Assembly: GCF_018967865.2 (NCBI RefSeq)
Contig: NZ_JAHLZY020000001.1
Coordinates: 496,001 to 560,000, forward strand
Source of the DNA: Hymenobacter siberiensis
GTDB taxonomy: Bacteria > Bacteroidota > Bacteroidia > Cytophagales > Hymenobacteraceae
Direction of reading: 5' to 3'
DNA length: 64,000 nucleotides
How positions within the stretch are numbered: the stretch's first letter is position 1; every line of letters starts with the position of its first letter. A program made the position numbers and the translations under genes. Below the pieces are notes generated by a model, which was not told where the DNA came from, ran no database searches, and was given only the letters and a program-made list of their open reading frames with translations. This document shows, piece after piece, positions 46,289 through 55,862 of this stretch.

Positions 46289-49200
46289 TTACCGCGGGTA
46301 GTACTGGTTCATCAGGCCCAGGGCTTTTTCGCTGCGGGGCTTGTCGCCGGCCATTTCGGCCGCGCGGTACACGCTTTGCAGGCCCAGGAGGTAGCCGCGC
46401 TGGTCGTCCTCAAACAGGCTGCCATCAGCTTTGGTGGCGTAGTAGGCCAGCATCTGCTCCGAGCGCTGGGTCATGGTGTCGAGAATCTGGTCGGCTTTGG
46501 CTTTCTCGCCGCCTGCCACCAGGGCGGGCACCAGCTGGGGCGAGTAGTAGTCGTAGGGAATGGCGGCGTCGGGCATCAGCTCCAAGGCTTTATCGGCCAC
46601 TTCCTTGGCCTTGGCCACGTTGTTGGACGCCAGGTAGGCGTTGGCCAGGCGGGCGAACTTGTCGCGGTAGTTGGCCGGGAAGCGCAGGTTGTTCTCGTCG
46701 TAGAAAATCTTCGGGTTCTGTAGGCCGCGGTAGCTGAAATCCTTCAGCAGGCGCTGGTAGGTGAGGTCTTTCTCCACGTAGCCTTCGTCGCCGGAGCGGG
46801 GGTCGTAGTTCGGGTCCTTCAGGGGCAGCAGGCGGTAAGCCATGCCTTCGAGCTGGAAGTAGGGCTGCAGGTTCATGTAGTCGCTCGGGGCTACGGTGCT
46901 GCTGAAGTAGATGGGCCGCTTCCAGTTATTGGTGGCAATCATGTCCAGAATCACCAGGTTTTTCTTCTCGATGGCGCGCTTGCCCATGCTCCACTCCATC
47001 TTGCTCACGAGCTGGTTTTCGCGGCCTTTGGGGATGATGCCGAGCTTCTTCACGGCCACGGTATCAATGGGCAGGAAGAAATTAGGCGTCGGGAAGCTCA
47101 TCATCATCGGGCCGTTTTCCTGGTACTGCACCTGCAGCAGCGGGTTGTTGCTCTTCACCAGCTCAATAAATTCCTTGAGGTTCACGCTGGGCACGGCCGG
47201 GTTGGCGGCGAAGGGCAGCATGTCGTTGGTGCCCTGGGCGTAGGCTGCCGCCGGCATCGAGATGGGGAAGGGCTGCGAGAGGTAGGAGCGGCGCTTCATC
47301 TGGGCAATGTACCAGTCGGTGTTCAGGTAGCTCAGCACGGCCACGCGCACGTCGGTCCGCACGCCTTCCACCTCCTGGGCGTACCAGAGCGGGAAGGTGT
47401 CGTTGTCGCCGTTGGTGAACAGGATGGCGTTCGGAGCGCAGCTATTCAGCAGGTTCTTGGCCGAGTCCACCGAGTTGTAGCGGTCGGAGCGGTCGTGGTC
47501 GTCCCAGCCCTGCGCGGCCATGATGCCCGGAATCAGCAGGCCCACGGCCAGGGCCAGGCCGGCCCGCAGGCCGTCGGCCTTCACCACTTTGCCGAATAAT
47601 TCGGCCAGTCCCAGCACGCCCAGGCCTATCCAGATGGCGAAGGCGAAGGTGGCCCCGGTGAAGGTGTAGTCACGCTCACGCGGCTCGCGCGGCGGCTGGT
47701 TGAGGTAAATGACAATGGCCAGGCCGGTCATCAGAAACAGCAGGCCGGTCACCCAGGCGTCTTTGCTGTTGCGTCGGCTCTGGAACCACAGGCCGATGAG
47801 GCCCAGAATGAGCGGCAGGGCCAGAAAGTTGTTGTGCGCCGGGCTCTCGCCGATGCGGGGGGGCAGCGCCTTCGCGCTGGGGCTGAAGGGCGTAACCACG
47901 CCCGCCTGCTGCACGTCGGACTCGCGCCCCACGAAGTTCCACATGAAGTAGCGCCAGAACATGTGGCCCATCTGGTAGCGCAGCAGGAAGCCCAGGTTCT
48001 GGCCCATGGTGGGCTTCACGCCGTCCTGAATATCCACCCACTTCTTATAGTTGGCAATCTGGTCGGGCTCGTAGCTGTAGATGCGGGGCAGCAGCATCTT
48101 GTCCTCGTCGCGGTACACCGGCTCCTGCTGGCGCGGCATAATCTCCTTGTAGGTATTGGTCTTGGGGTCGCGGGCGTAGCGGGGGGCACCCTCGGCGTAG
48201 TCTACCGGCTGGGCGTTGAACTGCGGGCCGTAGAGCAGGGGCCGCGAGCCGTACTGCTCGCGCTTGAGGTAGCTCACGAAGGAGAGCACATCCTCGGGGT
48301 CGTTTTCGTTGATGGTGGGCTGAAAGGAGCTGCGAATCGGCACAATCAGGTAGCTCGAATAGCCAATCAGGATGAACGTGAAGCACAGCATGGCCGTGTT
48401 CAGCAACTGGCTGCGGCGCTGGAAAGAGAGGCGGAAGCCAAACCAAATCAGCCCGATAAACACAATCAGGAAGATGAACAGGCCCGAGTTGAAGGGCAAA
48501 CCCACGGTGTTGATGAAGAACACCTCGAAGTTGCCGGCCAGCGTGGGCAGGCCCGGAATGATGCCCACCAGGATGGACCCCACGATAATCATGCTCACCA
48601 CCATCACGATGATGCCGCCCTTCAGCGAAGGATTAGCAGTGCGGCGGTAGTAGTAAATGAAGCCCAGGGCGGGCAGCGTGAGTAGGTTCAGCAAGTGAAC
48701 CCCGATGCTGAGGCCGATAACGTAGGCAATCAGAATGAGCCACTTATCCGAATCGGCTTCGTTGGAGTGCGCCTCCCACTTCAGCATAATCCAGACCACG
48801 GCTGCCGTGCACAGCGCCGACATGGCGTAAACTTCGCCCTCCACGGCATTGAACCAGAAGGAATCGGAGAAGGCAAAGGCCAGTGCGCCCACCACGCCCG
48901 CGCTCAGAATGAGCAGGCTTTGGTAGCCGCTGGGCTCAATGGCTTCGGCCGCCAGGCCGCTGTTGCCCGTGGCATCGCGCAGCACCATTTTGCGGGCCAT
49001 GCGGGTGATAATCCAGAACAGAAACAGGACGGTAAAGGCGCTGCTCAGGCCCGATAGGGCGTTGATGAGCACGGCCACCTTGGTCACGTCGCCAAATGAA
49101 AACAGCGAGAACAGGCGGCCCAGCAGCAGGAACGTGGGGGCCCCCGGAGGGTGCGGCACCAGCAGCTTGTAGGAACAGGCAATGAACTCGCCGCAGTCCC

Positions 49201-49300
49201 AGAACGAAGCGGTAGGCTCCAGGGTGAGCAGGTAGGTAGCGAAGGCAATGGCAAACACGAGCCAGCCGACGAGGTTGTTCAGGCTTTTAAAGGAGCGCAT
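46289..49300 (-). CDS. DUF2723 multi-pass membrane protein (TMEM260-like glycosyltransferase family)
   Basis: A 1,003-residue inner-membrane protein. The N-terminal DUF2723 region (about 1-200) has the family pattern YLLTLEPTASFWDCGEFIACSYK and then VPHPPGAPTFLLLGRLFSLF. About 13 hydrophobic helices fill residues 10-640, and a soluble C-terminal part with TPR-like helices follows. The human relative TMEM260 is a protein O-mannosyltransferase; the bacterial members are probably also lipid-linked sugar transferases, possibly for protein O-glycosylation, but that is inference. Start ATG 49300 (MRSFKSLNN) is chosen; a 48-residue upstream extension is read-through. Confidence 0.9.
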   Translation of the reverse strand: MRSFKSLNNLVGWLVFAIAFATYLLTLEPTASFWDCGEFIACSYKLLVPHPPGAPTFLLLGRLFSLFSFGDVTKVAVLINALSGLSSAFTVLFLFWIITRMARKMVLRDATGNSGLAAEAIEPSGYQSLLILSAGVVGALAFAFSDSFWFNAVEGEVYAMSALCTAAVVWIMLKWEAHSNEADSDKWLILIAYVIGLSIGVHLLNLLTLPALGFIYYYRRTANPSLKGGIIVMVVSMIIVGSILVGIIPGLPTLAGNFEVFFINTVGLPFNSGLFIFLIVFIGLIWFGFRLSFQRRSQLLNTAMLCFTFILIGYSSYLIVPIRSSFQPTINENDPEDVLSFVSYLKREQYGSRPLLYGPQFNAQPVDYAEGAPRYARDPKTNTYKEIMPRQQEPVYRDEDKMLLPRIYSYEPDQIANYKKWVDIQDGVKPTMGQNLGFLLRYQMGHMFWRYFMWNFVGRESDVQQAGVVTPFSPSAKALPPRIGESPAHNNFLALPLILGLIGLWFQSRRNSKDAWVTGLLFLMTGLAIVIYLNQPPREPRERDYTFTGATFAFAIWIGLGVLGLAELFGKVVKADGLRAGLALAVGLLIPGIMAAQGWDDHDRSDRYNSVDSAKNLLNSCAPNAILFTNGDNDTFPLWYAQEVEGVRTDVRVAVLSYLNTDWYIAQMKRRSYLSQPFPISMPAAAYAQGTNDMLPFAANPAVPSVNLKEFIELVKSNNPLLQVQYQENGPMMMSFPTPNFFLPIDTVAVKKLGIIPKGRENQLVSKMEWSMGKRAIEKKNLVILDMIATNNWKRPIYFSSTVAPSDYMNLQPYFQLEGMAYRLLPLKDPNYDPRSGDEGYVEKDLTYQRLLKDFSYRGLQNPKIFYDENNLRFPANYRDKFARLANAYLASNNVAKAKEVADKALELMPDAAIPYDYYSPQLVPALVAGGEKAKADQILDTMTQRSEQMLAYYATKADGSLFEDDQRGYLLGLQSVYRAAEMAGDKPRSEKALGLMNQYYPR

Positions 49301-49439
49301 AGAAACGAATGGGACACAAGACACCGGCAAATGTGCAAGCCGCACACTACCGGAAGAAGCAACGAGCAAATCGGTGAAAAGGCAAAAGTAGGCAATGCAC
49401 CGTTGCACTGATGCTTGCACGAAACCAATTCGGGCTAGA

Positions 49440-49473
49440 AACACAAAAAGCAGCTCGGGGCTGCTTTTTGTGT
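49440..49473. terminator. Terminator after the cupredoxin gene
   Basis: CACAAAAAGCAGC pairs with GCTGCTTTTTGTG around TCGGG. It lies downstream of the minus-strand cupredoxin gene and before the DUF2723 promoter. Confidence 0.82.
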
Positions 49474-49533
49474 TTCGGGTTTCTGACGGCTCGTTGCTGG
49501 TTCCTCGCGGCTGGTTGCAAATCAGCAGCCGGC

Positions 49534-50151
49534 TCAGTTCTGCAGCACGAGGCGTTTGGTGCTGGCCACTTTGCCATCCACCAGCAGGCTGTAGAAGTAC
49601 ACGCCGGTGCGCAGCTCGCTCAGGTCGAGCGCCATGCCGGTGGCGGTCAGCTCTGGTTTAAGGGCTACGGTGCGTACCTCCTGGCCGATGATGTTGCTCA
49701 GGCGCAGCTGGTAGCTCTGGCCGGCTTTCTGGCTGAGCTGCACCGTAACCTGGCCACGGCTGGGGTTCGGATACACGCTCAGCGCGGCGGCCAGGTTGGG
49801 GTCGATTGTGGCCGTGACAGTGCTCACGATGAGGGTGCCCACCATGCCGGAGTGAACGGTGCAAAAAAACGGATAGGTGCCCGCCGTGAAGGTTGCCGCC
49901 GGAAAGGTTTTGGTGGGCGTGGCTGGGTTGATGGTGAACGTGACCCACTGAGCCGCAGCCGTTGGGTGGGTGTTCGAGCCGATGTTTTGAAAAACCAGCA
50001 CGTCGGTGGGCGCCATGCGAATGGTGGTGGTGCCATCCGGCCCCCGGTAAAAGTTGTCGCCCACCTGCACCGTAATGGTGGCTGCGAAAGCAGAAGCGAC
50101 CGAGAGCAGCAGCGCAATCATGGGTACTGCCAAACGAGTAAAGAGTTTCAT
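49534..50151 (-). CDS. Cupredoxin (plastocyanin-like) with T9SS sorting domain
   Basis: A 205-residue exported protein. After the signal peptide (ending VASAFA) a single cupredoxin domain spans about 24-120, with type 1 copper ligands NTHP (His), then FFCTVHSGMVG (Cys, His, Met in Cx2Hx2M spacing). Residues about 130-205 are a C-terminal T9SS type A domain (LSVYPNPSRGQVTV, TGVYFYSLLVDGK). It is likely a surface-exposed copper electron carrier or copper binder. Start ATG 50151 is used; a longer frame adds an implausible hydrophobic tail upstream of the signal peptide. Confidence 0.92.
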   Translation of the reverse strand: MKLFTRLAVPMIALLLSVASAFAATITVQVGDNFYRGPDGTTTIRMAPTDVLVFQNIGSNTHPTAAAQWVTFTINPATPTKTFPAATFTAGTYPFFCTVHSGMVGTLIVSTVTATIDPNLAAALSVYPNPSRGQVTVQLSQKAGQSYQLRLSNIIGQEVRTVALKPELTATGMALDLSELRTGVYFYSLLVDGKVASTKRLVLQN

Positions 50152-50370
50152 CACAAATGCAAAAAGAAGAAGAGGAGAAAAATAAGGACTCTGCCACAAG
50201 GACAAGCACCGTGCCGGGTTGCCCTGCTGGCCACCCAATCAACGCTAGCCGAAGCGTTTCGGTTTGATAGACTGACAAAACACCCAAAAGTTGAATGCCG
50301 GCCGCAAGCAGAACGTGGCTGACGGGCGACGGCCATTACCTGTCAGAATTATTATCCTGGAATAAATCAC

Positions 50371-50402
50371 AAACCCTGGATGCCTAAAAGGCTGCCAGGG
50401 TT
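50371..50402. terminator. Hairpin AACCCTGG...CCAGGGTT
   Basis: AACCCTGG and CCAGGGTT pair with an inner GCC/GGC around AAAA. It lies beyond the end of birA on the minus strand and overlaps the left direct repeat of the element at 50415-50600. Confidence 0.55.
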
Positions 50403-50414
50403 GCCAGGTGTGCC

Positions 50415-50600
50415 GTTAAATTCTAGCGTCGTCGCCCTCCGCGTGCGCCTCATCCCCCGGCCCCTTCTCCGAAAAGGAGAAGAGGTGCGTTCAACGAGCT
50501 CCAGAACTACTTTTAGAGCAGACCGTTATAGCTCCCCTTCTCCTTTTCGGAGAAGGGGCCGGGGGGTGATGCCCCCGGGTAGGACGACGCGAGAACCTAA
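50415..50600. mobile_element. 186-bp MITE-like inverted-repeat element flanked by 20-bp direct repeats
   Basis: The ends GTTAAATTCTAGCGTCGTC and GACGACGCGAGAACCTAAC are imperfect inverted repeats. Inside are the CCCCGGCCCCTTCTCC arms of the CCTCACCCCC family. Direct repeats at 50395-50414 and 50606-50625 (CCAGGGTTGC[C/T]AGGTGTGCC, 19 of 20 equal) flank it. The right copy contains the last two codons and the stop of birA. No transposase is encoded. Confidence 0.75.
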
Positions 50601-50614
50601 CAGCTCCAGGGTTG

Positions 50615-51373
50615 CTAGGTGTGCCGAATTTCCTGCAGGCCAAACCGCCGCAGCTCGTTGCCAATGGCCACGGCCAGCCGGCCATCCTCTTCCACCCCGA
50701 CAATCTGGCCGCTTACCGTTTGCCCGTCGATAATGAACGGATGAGTTTCCTGGTAGCGGTACAGCGCCTGCAGGTAGTCGCGCCGCAGGGTGCCCACCTG
50801 CCCGGCCCGCAGCTGCAGGTAGCGCCGCTCCAGGCACTCCAGCAGGCGGGCGGCCAGCGCCTCGCGCGGGTAGGCCCGGCCGGTAAGCAGGGAAAAGGAA
50901 GTAGCCGTGTGCAGCTCAAAAGCTTGCTGATTGATATTCAATCCAATACCAATGATGCTATATTGAATTTTTGAGCCGCTCAGGCTGTTCTCAATCAGAA
51001 TGCCGCCCAGTTTTTGGCTGCCATAATACAGGTCGTTGGGCCACTTCAGCTTCAGTTTGGGGTCGGGGCCGAGCAGGGCCACGGCCCAGTCGTGCACGCC
51101 CAACGCCACGGCCTGGCTGAGGCGGAACTGCTCGGTGGCGGCCAGAAACGTGGGCTGCCATACCACCGAAAGCATTAGGTTTTCGGCGGGGGCGGCCACC
51201 CACTGGTTGCCGCGCTGGCCCCGGCCGGCGGTCTGAAAGTCCGTTATGACGGTACAGCCCTCACTGGCCCGATTTTGGACTATCAAAGTTTGAGCCTCCG
51301 AATTAGTCGAGGGGCAGGTCGGCAGCCAAACTAATTGCTGGCCCGTGAACAGGGTTTTTGGAGTGACAACCAC
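50615..51373 (-). CDS. birA: Biotin--[acetyl-CoA-carboxylase] ligase
   Basis: A 252-residue biotin protein ligase that activates biotin with ATP and attaches it to the carboxylase carrier. Motifs: LPTCPSTNSEAQ, then DFQTAGRGQRGNQWVAAP (the biotinyl-AMP loop GRGRxG variant), LKLKWPNDLYYGSQKLGGILIE and SIIGIGLNINQ. It has no N-terminal DNA-binding domain, so it is an enzyme only, not a repressor. The start is GTG 51373. It diverges from rsfS, a common arrangement in Bacteroidota. The last codons lie in a direct repeat next to a MITE-like element. Confidence 0.95.
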   Translation of the reverse strand: MVVTPKTLFTGQQLVWLPTCPSTNSEAQTLIVQNRASEGCTVITDFQTAGRGQRGNQWVAAPAENLMLSVVWQPTFLAATEQFRLSQAVALGVHDWAVALLGPDPKLKLKWPNDLYYGSQKLGGILIENSLSGSKIQYSIIGIGLNINQQAFELHTATSFSLLTGRAYPREALAARLLECLERRYLQLRAGQVGTLRRDYLQALYRYQETHPFIIDGQTVSGQIVGVEEDGRLAVAIGNELRRFGLQEIRHT

Positions 51374-51440
51374 GGCCTTCTTTCGCGTATCGTTAACTTC
51401 GTAGACTTTCGGCTGTAAAGCTCACACCTAATAAGACAAT

Positions 51441-51821
51441 ATGAAAAGCACGTTGGTCCGTCAGGATTCAGACACATTGGCAGATTTGGTCGTTCGCGGC
51501 ATGCAGGATAAGAAGGCAGCCGACATCGTGGTGCTGAATTTGAAGGAATTAAAAAATGCCGTTGCCGATTATTTCATCATCTGCTCGGCAAACTCCGATA
51601 CGCAGCTCGAAGCCGTGGCCCGCTCGGTGGAAGAAGAAGTCGAAAAAGTAACCGGCGAAAGCCCCTGGCAAACCGAAGGCCGCACCAATCGCGAGTGGGT
51701 GCTGCTCGACTATGTCGATGTGGTGGTGCATGTTTTCCTGCGCGACCGCCGCAAGTTCTACGCGCTCGAAGAGCTGTGGGGCGATGCCAACATCAGCTAC
51801 ATCGAATCGGAGCCGGCGTAA
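51441..51821 (+). CDS. rsfS: Ribosome silencing factor (Iojap/RsfS)
   Basis: A 126-residue protein that binds ribosomal protein uL14 and blocks subunit joining when nutrients are short. The family blocks are KKAADIVVLNLKELKNAVADY, FIICSANSDTQLEAVARSVEEEV, and EWVLLDYVDVVVHVFLRDRRKFYALEELWGDA. Length and start fit the family. The next gene is ftsH, separated by a palindromic repeat. Confidence 0.96.
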   Translation: MKSTLVRQDSDTLADLVVRGMQDKKAADIVVLNLKELKNAVADYFIICSANSDTQLEAVARSVEEEVEKVTGESPWQTEGRTNREWVLLDYVDVVVHVFLRDRRKFYALEELWGDANISYIESEPA

Positions 51822-51846
51822 GGCGGTTGGTCTGAAAGGGCCGAAG

Positions 51847-51956
51847 AAGAACGTCATGCAGCGCGCGGCGAAGCATCTTTACCGCGCAACGCAATTCAAT
51901 TAAAAGGAATTACTGCTGCGGCAAAGATGCTTCGCCGCGCGCTGCATGACGTTCTT
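51847..51956. repeat. GTCATG-family palindrome between rsfS and ftsH
   Basis: Arms start AAGAACGTCATGCAGCGCGC and pair almost perfectly. The bases after GTCATG are CA here, matched by TG in the other arm, unlike CT, CC or TC in other copies. Confidence 0.92.
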
Positions 51957-52071
51957 TTTACTACACGAAGTAAAATAAAACCGCTCCCTCTCCGTCTTCC
52001 TTTCTGTCGAACATTTATTTTCGACGCGGTGTTTTACTTCTACCTATAATCGGTTTTAAGTAGCTATTTTC

Positions 52072-54186
52072 ATGTCGGATAAAAATCTGAATAATAAGAA
52101 GAAGAAGCCCACCGCCCCGGTGCCCAACCCGCGGCCGGGCTTGCAGCTGTGGGTGCTGGCGGGCCTGCTGGTGTTTTTGTTCGGGGTGATGTGGGTGAAC
52201 AACCTCAACTCGCCCGCCAAAATCAACCAGCAGCGCTTCGAGAGCATGCTGGCGGCCGGCGATGTGCAGGCAGTAACCATCATCAGCAACCAGAAAATGG
52301 TGGAGGTGACGCTTAAGGAAGCGGCCCGCGCCAAATACAAGCAGGAGCTCACGCGCCGCTCGCCCTTCGGGGGCGAGGGGGTGGGCTCGCAGTTCTACTT
52401 CCCGGTGGTAGATGCCAAGCTGTTTCAGGAAAACCTGGATGCTTTGCAGAAAGACGTGCCCTCGGCCCAGCGTCTGCCCCTCAACATTGAGGAGCGGTCG
52501 AGCCCCGGTGACTACATCGGTACCTACGGCTTCATCGTTCTGATGATTGTCGGCTTCTGGTTCCTGATGCGCCGCATGGGCAGCGCCGGCGGCCCCGGTG
52601 GCCAGATTTTCAGCATCGGCAAAAGCAAAGCCGCCTTGTTTGAAGGTGGCGATAAGGTGAAAATCACCTTCAAAGACGTGGCCGGCCTCGAAGAAGCCAA
52701 GGAGGAAGTGCAGGAAATTGTGGAGTTCCTCAAGAACCCCAGCAAGTTCACCATCCTCGGCGGTAAGATTCCGAAGGGCGCGCTGCTAGTAGGCCCTCCC
52801 GGTACCGGCAAAACCCTGCTGGCCAAAGCCGTAGCCGGCGAGGCCGACGTGCCGTTCTTCTCGCTCTCGGGTTCCGACTTCGTGGAGATGTTTGTGGGCG
52901 TGGGCGCGGCCCGGGTTCGTGACCTGTTCAAGCAGGCCAAAGCCAAAGCGCCCTGCATCGTCTTTATTGATGAGATTGATGCCGTGGGCCGTTCGCGCAG
53001 CAAGGGCTCGATGCCCGGCGGCAACGACGAGCGCGAAAATACCCTGAACTCGCTGCTGGTGGAAATGGACGGTTTCGGTACCGACTCCGGCGTTATCATC
53101 CTGGCTGCCACCAACCGGCCCGATACCTTGGACTCGGCCCTGCTGCGTCCCGGCCGCTTCGACCGGCAAATCAGCATCGACAAGCCCGATATCAACGGCC
53201 GCACCCAGATTTTCCAGGTGCACCTCAAGCCGCTGACGCTGGGCCCCGACGTGGATGCCCGCCGCCTCTCGGCCCAAACCCCGGGCTTTGCTGGCGCTGA
53301 AATTGCCAACGTCTGCAACGAGGCGGCCCTTATCGCCGCCCGCCGCGACAAGAAATTCATCACCGACCAGGACTTCACCGATGCTATCGACCGCGTGATT
53401 GGCGGCCTGGAGAAGAAGAACAAAATCATCTCGCCCGGCGAGAAGCGCATCGTGGCCTACCACGAGGCCGGCCACGCCATTGCGGGCTGGTTCTTGGAGC
53501 ATGTGGACCCGTTGGTGAAAGTGAGCATTGTGCCCCGTGGCGTGGCGGCGCTGGGCTACGCCCAGTACCTGCCCAAGGAGCAGTTTCTTTACAATACCGA
53601 GCAGCTGATTGATGAGATGTGCATGGCCCTGGGTGGCCGCGCCGCCGAGCAGCTGGTGTTTGGTAAAATCTCGACCGGTGCGCTGAGCGACCTGGAACGC
53701 ATCACCAAGATGGCTTACTCCATCGTGACGATGTACGGCATGAACGCCAAGCTCGGCAACGTGTCGTTTTACGACTCGAAGGGGCAGAGCGAGTATGGCT
53801 TCTCGAAACCTTATTCGGAAGCTACCTCGCAGATGATTGACGAGGAAGTGCGGACCATCATCGAAAGTGCTTACGTTCGTACCAAGGAGCTCCTCACCGA
53901 GCGCCGTCACGAGCTGGAAGTGGTAGCCAAGGAGTTGCTGGAGAAAGAAGTGCTGCAACAGGAAGACCTGACCCGCCTCGTGGGCCCGCGCCCCTTCGAT
54001 ACCCAGACCAACTACCAGGCCCACATGGCCGGCACCGACCGCAGCGAAACGGCTAGCGAAGTACGCGGCGAGCTGGCTGCCGGTGGCACCATCAGCAGCG
54101 ACCTGCCCGACCTGAACCTGCCCGGCCTTGATGGCAACACCAGCAATGAAGCCCCCGGCGCCAGTGGCAGCGCCGTAGCTGGCTAG
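52072..54186 (+). CDS. ftsH: ATP-dependent zinc metalloprotease FtsH
   Basis: A 704-residue membrane-bound AAA+ protease that degrades misfolded membrane proteins and regulators. Transmembrane helices are at about 22-42 ([17 protein letters not shown]) and 149-165. The AAA domain has Walker A GPPGTGKT (near 241), Walker [12 protein letters not shown] and the second region of homology with RPGRFDRQ. The zinc motif [10 protein letters not shown] starts near residue 464. The C-terminal tail of about 60 residues is rich in Gly, Ser and Asp and probably disordered. Confidence 0.97.
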   Translation: MSDKNLNNKKKKPTAPVPNPRPGLQLWVLAGLLVFLFGVMWVNNLNSPAKINQQRFESMLAAGDVQAVTIISNQKMVEVTLKEAARAKYKQELTRRSPFGGEGVGSQFYFPVVDAKLFQENLDALQKDVPSAQRLPLNIEERSSPGDYIGTYGFIVLMIVGFWFLMRRMGSAGGPGGQIFSIGKSKAALFEGGDKVKITFKDVAGLEEAKEEVQEIVEFLKNPSKFTILGGKIPKGALLVGPPGTGKTLLAKAVAGEADVPFFSLSGSDFVEMFVGVGAARVRDLFKQAKAKAPCIVFIDEIDAVGRSRSKGSMPGGNDERENTLNSLLVEMDGFGTDSGVIILAATNRPDTLDSALLRPGRFDRQISIDKPDINGRTQIFQVHLKPLTLGPDVDARRLSAQTPGFAGAEIANVCNEAALIAARRDKKFITDQDFTDAIDRVIGGLEKKNKIISPGEKRIVAYHEAGHAIAGWFLEHVDPLVKVSIVPRGVAALGYAQYLPKEQFLYNTEQLIDEMCMALGGRAAEQLVFGKISTGALSDLERITKMAYSIVTMYGMNAKLGNVSFYDSKGQSEYGFSKPYSEATSQMIDEEVRTIIESAYVRTKELLTERRHELEVVAKELLEKEVLQQEDLTRLVGPRPFDTQTNYQAHMAGTDRSETASEVRGELAAGGTISSDLPDLNLPGLDGNTSNEAPGASGSAVAG

Positions 54187-54225
54187 TAACACAGTGCCAT
54201 AAACTGAAGCTTACGGTCCAATTGG

Positions 54226-54257
54226 AAAGCCAGCCTCTTATGGGGCTGGCTTTTTTT
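54226..54257 (+). terminator. Terminator after ftsH
   Basis: AAAGCCAGCC pairs with GGCTGGCTTT around TCTTATGG, followed by a run of T. Confidence 0.87.
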
Positions 54258-54264
54258 ATGTTAT

Positions 54265-54272
54265 TACTTTTG
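54265..54272 (+). promoter_or_regulatory. -7 box placed for a leaderless LUD transcript
   Basis: TACTTTTG matches TAnnTTTG and ends 4 bases before the ATG at 54277, right after the ftsH terminator. The message would start at about the initiation codon. Confidence 0.6.
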
Positions 54273-54276
54273 CGTC

Positions 54277-54930
54277 ATGTCCGAATCTTCCCGCGATGCC
54301 GTTTTAGTCCGAATCCGCCAGGGGCTGGCAGCCGGCCCCGCGCCGCTGCCGCCCCGGCCCGATTTTGCCACCCCCGTGCACCCGCCCCTCAGCAACGCCG
54401 ACGTGGTGGTGGCATTCGCGGAGCGGTTCCAGCAGGTTGGCGGTGAGTTTTACTATTGCGAAGACCTAGCCGAGCTGGCCACGCAGCTGGCAGCTTACCG
54501 GGAGCGGCAGCAGGTGGGCGCGCCCTACGTGTGGGAGCCTGATTTGCAGGCTGTACTGCAGGTCGCCGGCGTAAATTTTCGTGCTGACGAAGCCGGTTTC
54601 GTGGCCAATGCCGACCTGAGCCTTACTTCGTGCGAGGCACTGGTAGCCCGTACCGGCAGCGTGCTGGTGTCGGCCGCTACGGCCAGCGGCCGGCGGCTGA
54701 GCATCTACCCCGACCAGCACCTGGTGCTGGCCCGCCCCAGCCAGGTAGTGGCCGAAATCGGCGATGCGTTGCGCGTAATACAGGAGCGCTACGGCGCGGC
54801 CCCGCCCTCCATGGTTTCGCTCACCAGCGGCCCCAGCCGCACGGCCGATATTGAAAAAACGCTGGTGCTGGGCGCGCATGGCCCGCGCCGTATTGCGCTG
54901 TTTTTGCTTGAGGAAGAGGGTGAGATATAG
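54277..54930 (+). CDS. LUD-domain protein (LutC-like)
   Basis: A 217-residue protein of the LUD family. The visible blocks are VVVAFAERFQQVGGEFYYCE at the N-terminus, DLSLTSCEALVARTGSVLVSAA in the centre, YPDQHLVLARPSQVV, and SLTSGPSRTADIEKTLVLGAHGP near the C-terminus. In lactate oxidation LutC works with LutA and LutB, but neither is here. Bacteroidota commonly have this lone copy behind ftsH. Its own role is uncertain. Confidence 0.9.
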   Translation: MSESSRDAVLVRIRQGLAAGPAPLPPRPDFATPVHPPLSNADVVVAFAERFQQVGGEFYYCEDLAELATQLAAYRERQQVGAPYVWEPDLQAVLQVAGVNFRADEAGFVANADLSLTSCEALVARTGSVLVSAATASGRRLSIYPDQHLVLARPSQVVAEIGDALRVIQERYGAAPPSMVSLTSGPSRTADIEKTLVLGAHGPRRIALFLLEEEGEI

Positions 54931-54936
54931 AAGTAG

Positions 54937-55037
54937 AACGTCATGTCGAGCGCAGCCGAGACATCTCGCTCGCATCGTTGAGCAGTTTTGATTACTTAAT
55001 TCACGCGAGATTTCTCGGCTGCGCTCGACATGACGTT
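54937..55037. repeat. GTCATG-family palindrome
   Basis: Arms beginning AACGTCATGTCGAGCGCAGC are complementary over about 33 bases with few mismatches. TC after GTCATG is matched by GA in the opposite arm. Confidence 0.92.
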
Positions 55038-55067
55038 TAATGACGGTTTAGATTACTTGTTTCCTGA

Positions 55068-55850
55068 ATGAAGTCACCCCATTTACTTTCTGATATTATC
55101 CTGCCGCCCGGCAAACGGGTGTACTTCGCTTCCGATTTCCACCTCGGCGCGCCCAACGCGGCGGCTTCGCTGGAGCGGGAGAAGCGCATTGTGCGCTGGC
55201 TGGATGTGGTGGCGAAGGATGCGGCGGCTATCTACCTGCTGGGCGACTTGTTCGACTTCTGGTTTGAGTACAAGCACGCCATTCCGCGCGGGTTCAGCCG
55301 CTTGCAGGGCAAGCTGGCCGAGCTCACGGATGGCGGCCTGCCCATCACCATCTTCACCGGCAACCATGACATGTGGATGTTCGGCTACTTTACCCAGGAA
55401 ATGGGCATTCCGGTGCTGCGGCAGGAAGTTTCGCAACGGATTGGGGATAAGCTGTTTCATATTGGCCACGGCGACGGGCTGGGACCGAAGGATTACAGCT
55501 ACAAAGCGCTGAAGCAGGTATTCACCTCGGGCGTGGCGCAGTGGCTCTTTGCCCGGCTGCACCCCAATTTCGGCATCGGCATGGCCAATAAGTGGAGCCG
55601 CCGCAGCCGGATGCAGGCTGGCAAGGACGATGCCGTGTATTTCGGCGATGAGGAGTGGCTGCTGCAATACTGCCGCGCGCTGGAAACGCGCATGCACCAC
55701 GACTACTACATTTTCGGCCACCGCCACCTGCCGCTGGATGTGGAAGTAGCCCCCGGCAGCCGCTACGTGAACCTGGGCGAATGGGTCAATTATTGCAGCT
55801 ACGGCGTGTATGATGGCAACGAGCTGGCCTTGCGGCATTTTGAGCAGTAG
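55068..55850 (+). CDS. lpxH: UDP-2,3-diacylglucosamine diphosphatase
   Basis: A 260-residue calcineurin-like metallophosphatase of lipid A synthesis, splitting UDP-2,3-diacylglucosamine to lipid X and UMP at the inner membrane. Metal-site motifs are YFASDFHLGAP, IYLLGDLFDFWFEY, FTGNHDMWMF, HGDGLGP and FGHRHLPL. Length agrees with Bacteroidota LpxH. The start ATG 55068 follows a GTCATG palindrome. Together with kdsD it shows a lipopolysaccharide-type envelope. Confidence 0.94.
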   Translation: MKSPHLLSDIILPPGKRVYFASDFHLGAPNAAASLEREKRIVRWLDVVAKDAAAIYLLGDLFDFWFEYKHAIPRGFSRLQGKLAELTDGGLPITIFTGNHDMWMFGYFTQEMGIPVLRQEVSQRIGDKLFHIGHGDGLGPKDYSYKALKQVFTSGVAQWLFARLHPNFGIGMANKWSRRSRMQAGKDDAVYFGDEEWLLQYCRALETRMHHDYYIFGHRHLPLDVEVAPGSRYVNLGEWVNYCSYGVYDGNELALRHFEQ

Positions 55851-55862
55851 CGCCGGGCGCTG

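Noticed and set aside
52786..54192. 468-codon antisense frame opposite ftsH
   Set aside because: It is a shadow of the highly conserved FtsH coding sequence with no motif of its own.
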